From Oscillospiraceae bacterium (GTDB lineage: Bacteria > Bacillota > Clostridia > Oscillospirales > Acutalibacteraceae): a DNA stretch of 49,350 nucleotides. Made by a program: the position numbers and the translations under genes. Below the pieces are notes generated by a model. The model was not told where the DNA came from and made no database searches. It saw only the letters and a program-made list of their open reading frames with translations. The stretch's first letter is position 1; each line of letters starts with the position of its first letter. Positions 1-8,400 of the stretch are shown piece by piece. The stretch covers positions 3,085-52,434 of the forward strand of contig SVOD01000001.1 in the NCBI GenBank assembly GCA_015066575.1, given 5' to 3'.

Positions 1-540
1 GAGGAGCCTGTTCAAGAAACACCTGTGTTTGAGGCTCCCGTAGTAGAAGAAGCGGTACAGGAAGCACCTGTTTTTGAGGCACCGGCAGAAAAACCGACAC
101 AAGCCGCGCCTGCATTTGAGGCACCTGTAGTAGAGGAATCCATTCAGGCAGAGCCTGTATTCGTAGCACCGGCAGAAAGAATTATCGCCGAGACCGCACA
201 AACCGTGTCCGAAGCATCTGCGCCGGTGAAGGTATGCCCCTCTTGTGCAAGAGAATTTCCGCCGACTTCCAATTTCTGTCCGCATTGCGGTGTACAGTTG
301 GCAGTCAAAGAAATCGCAGCACCTGTGTTTGAAGTTCCTGTAGTGGAAGAACCTGTGCAACCGGCACCGGTGTTTGAAACACCTGCGGCGGAAGAACCTG
401 TGCAACCGACACCTGTATTTGAAGCGACTACAGCTGAAGAGACTGTGCAAGCAACACCGGTGTTTGAAACACCTGCAGTGGAAGAACCTGTGCAACCGAC
501 ATCTGTATTCGATGCACCGGCAGAAGAGTTTTCACAAGAA
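1..540 (+). repeat. Degenerate coding repeat, units like EEPVQPTPVFETPAV, either side of a zinc ribbon
   Basis: Repeated PVFE.P..EEPVQ units visible in the translation at ~1-180 and ~316-530. Confidence 0.75.
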
Positions 541-921
541 GCAACTGTGCTTGAAACTTCGACAGCGCTTTATGAGGAATCGGATGATTATGAGGCTACA
601 ACTGTTTTGCGTGTCGATGCACCGAGTTCTGCATATTTGCTACGCAGAGCCAACAATGAAAGAATTGATATTACAAAAAGCAGTTTTACACTTGGAAAAA
701 TTCGCGACAAAGTAGATTATACTGTCTCGGGTAATGGTGCTGTCAGCCGATACCATGCGGAGATTACCACGATAGGTAATGAGTATTCCATTATTGACAA
801 AAATTCGACCAATCATACTTTTGTCAACGGGAAAATGATTCCGGCATCTACACCTGTTCAAATAGTTGCTGGTGATGAGATAATTTTAGGAAATGAAGTG
901 TTTGAGTTTCATTTGCAGTGA
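1..921 (+). CDS. FHA domain protein with internal zinc ribbon and Pro/Val/Glu-rich repeats (5' end truncated by window edge)
   Basis: Frame is open from base 1 (EEPVQETPVFEAP...), so the ORF start at 25 is not the true start. CPSCAREFPPTSNFCPHCG zinc ribbon; C-terminal FHA signature AVSRYHAEI...DKNSTNHTFVNG...GDEIILGNEVFEFHL; YEATTVLR motif just before the FHA. Confidence 0.85.
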   Translation, partial: EEPVQETPVFEAPVVEEAVQEAPVFEAPAEKPTQAAPAFEAPVVEESIQAEPVFVAPAERIIAETAQTVSEASAPVKVCPSCAREFPPTSNFCPHCGVQLAVKEIAAPVFEVPVVEEPVQPAPVFETPAAEEPVQPTPVFEATTAEETVQATPVFETPAVEEPVQPTSVFDAPAEEFSQEATVLETSTALYEESDDYEATTVLRVDAPSSAYLLRRANNERIDITKSSFTLGKIRDKVDYTVSGNGAVSRYHAEITTIGNEYSIIDKNSTNHTFVNGKMIPASTPVQIVAGDEIILGNEVFEFHLQ

Positions 922-1012
922 TCTTTAAATAAAAGTTTAGCGTGAGAAAAATAAGCAGTCTAAAAAAGTTGATTTCTTAATTATAGTTTAACATTGAATA
1001 CAAAGGTTTCTA

Positions 1013-2125
1013 ATGAGCAAACTGAAGCAGAAAAATAAAAATAATCAAATAATCATTCTTAGTAAATTGGAAAAGAAGGAACAGATAAACCAACAAGAGC
1101 TTGAAACATTATCTGCGAAAAATATGAAGGGTGTTATGAGGCCCACTGTTCTTAAACCGAGAAAGATTGAGTATTTGGCGCCGAGCGGTATCACCCTTGA
1201 GCAGTATTTAGCAAACGAGATTAGTTTAAATGAATTCTATGTACTCTTTGCCCAAATCATTGAAATAGTCAAAGTTTTAAGCAGAAACGGTTTTAATTTA
1301 TCAAATCTAATGTTGGATTTTAAATTCGTTTATGTCAATTTACGAACAAAAGAAGTGCATATGCTGTACCAACCGTTGATAACTCAACAGTGTGTGTGCA
1401 TGTTGCCGAGTTTCTTGTGTGATATGATTTCCAAAACAAAACCGGCTTTAGGAGAAAACTTGAGTTCTGTTGTAAATCTGAGCAACTACATTATCGGATT
1501 GAAAGGAGCTTTTACTCCGGAAAAGATGGAAGAGTACATTGTTCAAAACTATCCGCAAGTGTATAAGCAGATTCCTCGGCAAAAGCCCGGTCAGAGTCAG
1601 CAGTTCAAAGGCGATGATCTTTATTACCGCCAAGACAGAATGAAGCAAACGGTTTCTGCAAATACGAGAGATTACGGCACTATGAATTCCGGTGCAAACG
1701 GGTTTGATCAAGAAAGCGATACGGCGTTATTGGTTGAAGATGAAGAGGCAACTTCATTGTTGACGCGAAGTGATACTTCTTCGATAGATGAAGCAGACGG
1801 AACAGCGCTGCTTTATCAGGAACAGTTCAAATATCCGTTTTTGATTAGAAAAAGCAACTTTGACAGAAAAGATATAGACAAGCCGGTTTTTCGAGTCGGA
1901 AAAGAGCGAAGCTATGTTGATTATTTTGTTCAAAACAACAGCGCTGTCAGCAGATTACATGCGGATATTATTTCCAATGACGGACATTTTTTCATTAAAG
2001 ATAATAATTCGACAAACGGCACCTTTGTAAATGGGGTGGAAATTTATCCGGAGAGAGAAGTGGAAATTTTTGATGGCGATGAAATTATTCTTGCCAACGA
2101 AGAGTTTGAATTCCATATAGATTAA
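1013..2125 (+). CDS. FHA domain protein with DUF6382-like N-terminal domain
   Basis: C-terminal FHA (FRVGKERSYVDYFVQNNSAVSRLHADI...NNSTNGTFVNG); N-terminal GITLEQYLANEISLNEFYVLFAQI...LMLDFKFVYVNLRTKEVHMLYQPL resembles DUF6382-type domains found upstream of FHA domains. Confidence 0.85.
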   Translation: MSKLKQKNKNNQIIILSKLEKKEQINQQELETLSAKNMKGVMRPTVLKPRKIEYLAPSGITLEQYLANEISLNEFYVLFAQIIEIVKVLSRNGFNLSNLMLDFKFVYVNLRTKEVHMLYQPLITQQCVCMLPSFLCDMISKTKPALGENLSSVVNLSNYIIGLKGAFTPEKMEEYIVQNYPQVYKQIPRQKPGQSQQFKGDDLYYRQDRMKQTVSANTRDYGTMNSGANGFDQESDTALLVEDEEATSLLTRSDTSSIDEADGTALLYQEQFKYPFLIRKSNFDRKDIDKPVFRVGKERSYVDYFVQNNSAVSRLHADIISNDGHFFIKDNNSTNGTFVNGVEIYPEREVEIFDGDEIILANEEFEFHID

Positions 2126-2214
2126 AAGCGTTGATTCGTGATTAAGTTATGGTATGTAAGGCAGATTTATACCGCGACTAAATAATCATAGTTATAGAAA
2201 GCAAGGAGATAGTT

Positions 2215-2985
2215 ATGAAGTTTATCGGGACAGCAGTCACGGATATCGGTAATGTAAAAAAGACAAATCAAGACAGCGTTTGTGTTAGAATTGCCAATTC
2301 GGAAAAAATCGGTCAGATTGCCATGGTGGTTCTGTGTGACGGCATGGGCGGATTAGAAAAAGGTGAGCTTGCCAGCGCAACCGTTATTAGAGCATTTATT
2401 GCATGGTTTGATAATGAACTGCCAAAGCTAATCAATAAATTGTCTTGGAAAACTTTTAGTGCCCAGTGGGAAAGGTTAATTAAAGAACAGAACTTTATTA
2501 TTTCTCAATTCGGTAAGTCGCGGGATGTTACTCTCGGCACTACCGTAACTGCGTTATTGGCTATTGGTAATAAGTATTTAATTGCACATGTCGGTGATTC
2601 ACGAGCGTATGAAATCGGTAGCGGTTTCAAACAACTGACGGAAGATCAAACTTTTATTGCGCGGGAAATAAAAAAAGGTACCATGACTCCGGAGCAGGCA
2701 GCAAAGGATCCGAGGAGAAATATGCTGCTGCAATGTGTAGGTGCCTCAAGAGAAGTAGTCCCGCAGATATTATTTGGCGATATTAAATATAATACTGTTT
2801 TTATGTTTTGTTCAGACGGATTCAGGCATGTTCTTACTGATGAAGAAATGTATCAAGCATTTAATTATACTGCTGCTACCAATGAAATTGTGATGGAGCA
2901 GAACAGCAGAGTATTGATTGACACTGTTAAAAGCAGAAATGAAAGAGATAACATTACTGTAGCGTTGTTAAAGTGTTCAAAGTAA
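2215..2985 (+). CDS. PP2C-family Ser/Thr protein phosphatase
   Basis: Motifs GNVKKTNQDSV, VLCDGMGGLEKGE, LIAHVGDSRAYE, FCSDGFRHVLTDEE, RDNITVALLK; RBS aaggagatagtt before ATG. Confidence 0.95.
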   Translation: MKFIGTAVTDIGNVKKTNQDSVCVRIANSEKIGQIAMVVLCDGMGGLEKGELASATVIRAFIAWFDNELPKLINKLSWKTFSAQWERLIKEQNFIISQFGKSRDVTLGTTVTALLAIGNKYLIAHVGDSRAYEIGSGFKQLTEDQTFIAREIKKGTMTPEQAAKDPRRNMLLQCVGASREVVPQILFGDIKYNTVFMFCSDGFRHVLTDEEMYQAFNYTAATNEIVMEQNSRVLIDTVKSRNERDNITVALLKCSK

Positions 2986-2996
2986 GGTGGGGAAAA

Positions 2997-4706
2997 ATGG
3001 CAATTGAAAGAGGAACCGTTATTGACGGTAAGTATGAAATACTGAAAGAAATCGGTAGGGGCGGTATGTCTGTTGTCTACCTTGCAATGGATAACCGACT
3101 GAATAAGCAGTGGGCGGTTAAAGTTATTCAACGGCAGGGTATCGGTAAAAACAATGAAGTAATTATTAATAAAGTTCCCGATGATACCGAGTTGATGAAG
3201 CGGCTTGACCATCCGGCTATTCCTCGAATCGTTGATATTATTGACAGAGCCGATGATCCGCAGATTTATATTGTGATGGACTATGTTGAGGGTGAATCGC
3301 TCGATAAGATTTTAGAAGAATTCGGCGCACAACCTCAAGATTTGGTAATTGATTGGTCAAAGCAAATCTGTGATACCCTCGGTTACCTGCATTCGCAGAA
3401 ACCGCCGATTATTTATCGCGATATGAAACCCGCCAACATAATGCTCAAGCCGGAGGGTAATGTGAAGCTGATTGACTTCGGTATTGCGCGTGAGTTTAAA
3501 GAGCAAAATTTAGCCGATACCACCGCGCTTGGTACCAGAGGCTATGCTTCTCCCGAACACTTTGGCGGCAGAACGGATGCACGAAGCGATATTTACACTT
3601 TGGGTATGACTATGCACCACCTCCTTACCGGTGCAGACCCCAGACCGAAGAATTATGAGTATATTCCGATTAGAGAGTATAACCCCGAGCTTTCCAGCGG
3701 TTTGGAGCATATCATTGATAAATGTACTTCGTGGGACCCGGATGATCGTTATCAGAATTGTAATGAACTGATGTATGATTTGGAGCATTACACCGAAATT
3801 GATGATGATTTTAGAAGAAAGCAAAAGAATAAATTGTTAATGTTTATTATTTCCGCTTCTTTGGCAGTGGTGTTTGCTATTGTCGGTGTAGTCGGGTTGA
3901 CTTTGAGCAATAACTATAAAGAATCAAGCTATATGAGCTTGTCTGTATTTAAATCAGATGAGAAATATGACGAAGCAGAAGTAAAAGTCACTAATGCTAT
4001 CTCTCTTCAGCCTAATAATATTGAGGCATACAAAAATTTCTTACTTTATTGCATTAAGGACGAAACGATTTCGGAGAAGGAAGCAACGAAGCTACAAGCT
4101 AATAGAGATATTTTAGTGGCAAACAACGCCATTAAAGATGATAACGGTGAGGTTGTTTACACTTTTTCTGATAAAGCAAAAACATACCTCTATTATGCCG
4201 GTATATATCATTTTATTTTATTCGATGATGAAAATATTATAACAAGAGCAAATAAGGCAAAGTCATACTTTGATTATTTAGATGATAATGAGCGCTCTGT
4301 ACAATATCTAAAAGTTTTGTGTGACTATTACTCGAGAAAAAATAAAGACGAGAGTAAATTTAAGAGCTTCACAGATGCTGAGTTAAAACAATCATTATTA
4401 TATATTGTTACAAAACTTGATATTGATAATGAGGATGCGTATAAAGAAGGAATGATTGATTCCTCATATATAAAAACCACTTTCAGCAAGTCGACTTTTG
4501 TTTATATAGAAAATGATTATCAAACACTGTGCAGCATAATGAAAAAAGATGATGTAATCGAAATTGTTGATACAATAAAAGAGGAAAATAATAATTATGC
4601 AACTGTCACAAATTCTTTAACAAAAGCCAATTATACCTACATTAACGAGAACTATGATAAATTAATTAGAAAATTGACATACTTCGGAGGTGCAGAAAAT
4701 GATTAA
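2997..4706 (+). CDS. Membrane-anchored Ser/Thr protein kinase with extracytoplasmic C-terminal region
   Basis: IGRGGMSVVYLAMD, WAVKVIQ, YRDMKPANIM, LIDFGIA, SPEHFGG; TM segment LLMFIISASLAVVFAIVGVVGLTL. The ATG at 2997 (after aaggtgggg) is preferred to the ORF start at 2973. Confidence 0.93.
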   Translation: MAIERGTVIDGKYEILKEIGRGGMSVVYLAMDNRLNKQWAVKVIQRQGIGKNNEVIINKVPDDTELMKRLDHPAIPRIVDIIDRADDPQIYIVMDYVEGESLDKILEEFGAQPQDLVIDWSKQICDTLGYLHSQKPPIIYRDMKPANIMLKPEGNVKLIDFGIAREFKEQNLADTTALGTRGYASPEHFGGRTDARSDIYTLGMTMHHLLTGADPRPKNYEYIPIREYNPELSSGLEHIIDKCTSWDPDDRYQNCNELMYDLEHYTEIDDDFRRKQKNKLLMFIISASLAVVFAIVGVVGLTLSNNYKESSYMSLSVFKSDEKYDEAEVKVTNAISLQPNNIEAYKNFLLYCIKDETISEKEATKLQANRDILVANNAIKDDNGEVVYTFSDKAKTYLYYAGIYHFILFDDENIITRANKAKSYFDYLDDNERSVQYLKVLCDYYSRKNKDESKFKSFTDAELKQSLLYIVTKLDIDNEDAYKEGMIDSSYIKTTFSKSTFVYIENDYQTLCSIMKKDDVIEIVDTIKEENNNYATVTNSLTKANYTYINENYDKLIRKLTYFGGAEND

Positions 4707-5445
4707 TGGTTTTATTTCTATTATTGCTGCATCCGGTTTGAAAGAAATCTCAAAAGATGCATATATTACTCAGTTAGTCGCCATTATTGCTTTTGGCTTG
4801 GCAGGCGCAGCCTTAGTAGCGGCAATCGTTTTCTTTGTTGTTTTCAAAATTCCGAAAATTATCAATGATTTTACGGGAAATACCGCAAGAAAATCTATTG
4901 CCAAAAAGAGAAAAGAAAATGAAAAAAGCGGAAAAAAAATATTTGGGCCTACACCGAAAGCACAAGATAGGGGACCGCTTACCGATAAAGTGCAACCTAT
5001 TAATAATGTACCCCCGTCCGATAAGGTAGGCAGTGAAGCGACCGATGTGTTGCCCGGCAGAATGGGTGCACAGCCGGCAGGTGAAGGCTCTGAAGCGACC
5101 GATGTGCTGCCCAACAGAATGTGCGCACAGCCGACAGGTGAAGGCTCTGAGGCGACCGATGTGCTGCCCAACAGAATGGGCGCACAGCCGGCAGGTGAAG
5201 GCTCTGAAGCGACCGATGTGTTGCCCAACAGAATGGGCGCACAGCCGGCAGGTGATGGCTCTGAGGCGACTGATGTGCTACCCAACAGAATGGGCGCACA
5301 GCCGGCAGGTGAAGCAACCACTGTTTTACAAAGTCAAGGTACTACTGTGTTAAACAGAAATATGGCAACAGCGACAGAAGCTTTGCCTTCACGATTGGAA
5401 ATGATACAAAACATTGTATTAATTCATACAGATGAAATTATTTAG
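4699..5445 (+). CDS. Single-pass membrane protein with tandem 19-aa repeats (GSEATDVLPNRMGAQPAGE)
   Basis: TM ITQLVAIIAFGLAGAALVAAIVFFVVF; five repeats, then ATTVLQSQGTTVL. ATG at 4699 preceded by ggaggt and overlapping the end of the kinase gene. Confidence 0.8.
   Translation: MINGFISIIAASGLKEISKDAYITQLVAIIAFGLAGAALVAAIVFFVVFKIPKIINDFTGNTARKSIAKKRKENEKSGKKIFGPTPKAQDRGPLTDKVQPINNVPPSDKVGSEATDVLPGRMGAQPAGEGSEATDVLPNRMCAQPTGEGSEATDVLPNRMGAQPAGEGSEATDVLPNRMGAQPAGDGSEATDVLPNRMGAQPAGEATTVLQSQGTTVLNRNMATATEALPSRLEMIQNIVLIHTDEII
5029..5313 (+). repeat. Five tandem 57-bp coding repeats
   Basis: Unit starts at 5029, 5086, 5143, 5200 and 5257 with near-identical ggc-tct-gaa-gcg-acc-gat-gtg-... sequence. 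Confidence 0.92.
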
Positions 5446-5470
5446 AAAATAATATAAAGGAGAAAGTGAA

Positions 5471-8400
5471 ATGAATGTCAAAAGAAGAGGGGCAACTAAA
5501 ATTATCGCTTTGATATTAAGTTTGGTTTTAGTTGTATCAATGGCTCCAATGAGTATCTTTATTTCTTCCGCAACTTCAACAGGCGCGCTAAGTATTGTGG
5601 ATAGTAATAATAACCCGTTGGAAAATGCTATCGCTACATTGACTACAAAACGCGATAGCGAAAGTGTTGATATTTTCAGCTCCGACAAAACGAGTGATGA
5701 AAATGGTGAAATCAAGGTGAGTGAAGAATTTGCCGCTTACTTTGCCGCCAACCCCACTGCAGAAATCGAATTCACGGTTGAAGTGCAAAAAGAGGGTTAC
5801 AGGCAGGGAGCCGAATACTCACTTGTTGTTAAAGCCGATACCGATAGCTTTGGTTCCATTGAAATGGTGCGCCAATTTAAAGTATCCGTCAGTGCAAATC
5901 TCGGCGGGGCAGATTGCTATGTAAAAACGGCGGATGAAACGAAGTATTATGGCGAAAACTCCTTTGATGAAGGGACCGCTTTAACGCTTGTTACATCCGA
6001 TGTCGAGCATTATTCTAAATCGGCTACTCTCGGTGGCGAGAGTATTGATTTGGATTCTGATGGTGAATATGTTTTTACCGTTGACAGCGCAAAAGTATTT
6101 GCCGTTACTTACGAAGCGGTTAAATACTCCGTCAAACTGACCGTAGATGAAAACGGCACCGTAACACCCAGTGAAGATGGGATAATTACAGTGGATAAAA
6201 CAACGCAAGGAACTGAATTGACCATTACTCCGAATGAACATTTTGAGTTGGCTGATATTCTTTTAAATGATACAAGCGTAAAAGCTGATGTAACAGAGAA
6301 TAATTATGTTTATACATATTTACTCAAGGCAGAGGATATTGATGATAATGAGTCTGAGTTAACTGTCACTTTTGCAAAAAGAATGTATAGTGTCAGCGCA
6401 AGCGTTGACCAGGAAAAGGGTGGCACAGTGGAACTTTCCGCAACAAGCGTTGAAGCGGAGAGTGATGTTACGGTAACTTTTAAGCCCGATGCAGGGTACT
6501 CTTTATTCAGAGTTACGGTCAATGGTGCTGAGTGTATCGATGAAGTAACGGATAATATCTTAACTTTTGCAGTCACTCAAGATAACACCGAGATTGTTGC
6601 TTTTTATGATGTGATTGATACCGAAACCTTGAAAGATGTTGATATTAATACTATCTTCACAATCAGTGATGCGCAATATATTGATGACATTTATTATGCA
6701 AAAGATAAAACTATTACAAAAATGGATGTTACCGCAAAAGACACTGTGACTGTTGAGGATACGCCGGTTGTTACTAATATCACGAAAATGGATGCTATAG
6801 TGAATGATACCAATACATATGGCGGCGAAAAGAAAACATATGAGATTACCGAAAACACAAATCTGTCCTCTGTTCAAGTTTTTGCAAAAGAGGGATTTGG
6901 CAGAAAAGCGTATCTGTGCACTGGTACATTTAAACTCAGGTTTGATACGCAAAAACCGATTATTGTCAGTATTGCTGATTTTGCCTATACCAATAAAGAC
7001 CATGTCATTGATGTAGTCATTAATGACCCGGTAGAGAACTTCTTAAATGAAGACTTTGCAAGCGGCGTGGATTGGGATAGCGTTACAATTGAGCGTACTT
7101 ACGGCAGCACGACCGAGCCGGTAACTTTTGATAAAGCGAATAAACAGTTCACAGCAGAAAAACTGGATAATCAAACAGTTGATGTCACATACACAATTAA
7201 TGTAAAAGATAAAGTGGGCAATGCTGCAGAAGCAGTTACCTTTACGGTTAAGAACGATGATGAAGCACCGTCACTTATTGACAGTGAAGAAGCTGTAAAA
7301 TTTGAATTAAAAAATACTTCCACTTTTGCCGTCTTTTTGAACGAAATCACTTTTGGCAAGTGGTTTAACAAAACCCTTACCGCTACATTTACGGTTGAGG
7401 ATAAAGGTGTAGGCTTTGATAACAATAATTCAAAAGCTGTACTTGTTTTGAAAAACGGCAGTGACGTTGTGTTTACCTCGGCAGATGCAACTATTAATGA
7501 GGATGGTAAAGCTACAGTAAAAATTGATGTTTCGGATACAGAGATATATGGTGAGAATCCTGTCTTCCAAGGGAAGGTCTATTACAGCATTTGTGATGCT
7601 TTAGGCAACAGTTCCGGTGAAACACTTGTTACCAATACGGTTTCTAATATTTTAAGCAATGATTCCCCTGTTGTCATGATTGAAGAGGTTGCACCTTATA
7701 CTTCCGATGCTATTACCTTGTCACCTGTTGTAACGGATCCGCCGAGATCTGCAACGGACATTCCTTATGATTTTGATAGTGACACTTTGGTGTTTAATGA
7801 AAATGCAACGGCAAGTTTCTCAATTGCTGATGATAATTCCGGTATTTACGGTTATGACATCACAGTTAACGGTGTCAGCGTGGCTAACGCGACGAATGTC
7901 ACCAAAGATAAATTGGCAGATACCCAAAGTGATGCAGTGACTATTACAGCTGATGTTAAAGATGGCGATGTCGTTAAGAAGTTAGGTTTTGTAATCGACA
8001 CTTCTAAGGGTGATTTAAAACCGAATGAAGATGGTGCCTTTATTGTTGAAATTGTATCCATTACGGATAATTCCGGTAATAAAGTAGAAAAAACGGAAGA
8101 AAAAGATATTTTATCTCAACCCTTCTGTGTAGATAGAACTGCACCGCAGATTACGGATTTCAACTTCAATTCTTCAAAAGAAGGGGAAGCGCCGGTAATT
8201 TTTGAGGATCCGGATTACGGCTTTTTCTTCAAAACCAATGTTCAGGTTGATATCACGGCAGTCGACCAAACTTCTACTGACGAATTAGTTTCCGGTGTAA
8301 AAGCAATAAAAGTTTACTTGGTTGGTGAGTATTTAAGTGAAGCAGGTTCGGCTACCGGAGCGAAGAAGATTTATTCTTTTGATGAAAAGGGCGATTTAGT

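Noticed and set aside
374-715. 113-aa plus-strand ORF
   Set aside because: Overlaps the FHA protein in another frame; composition is a shadow of the PVFE repeats.
5029-5313. Possible CRISPR array
   Set aside because: Contiguous in-frame coding repeats without spacers; no cas genes.
4770-5321. 183-aa minus-strand ORF and other long ORFs across the 57-bp repeats
   Set aside because: Shadow ORFs created by the repeat periodicity; low-complexity, antisense to a well-supported CDS with RBS and TM.
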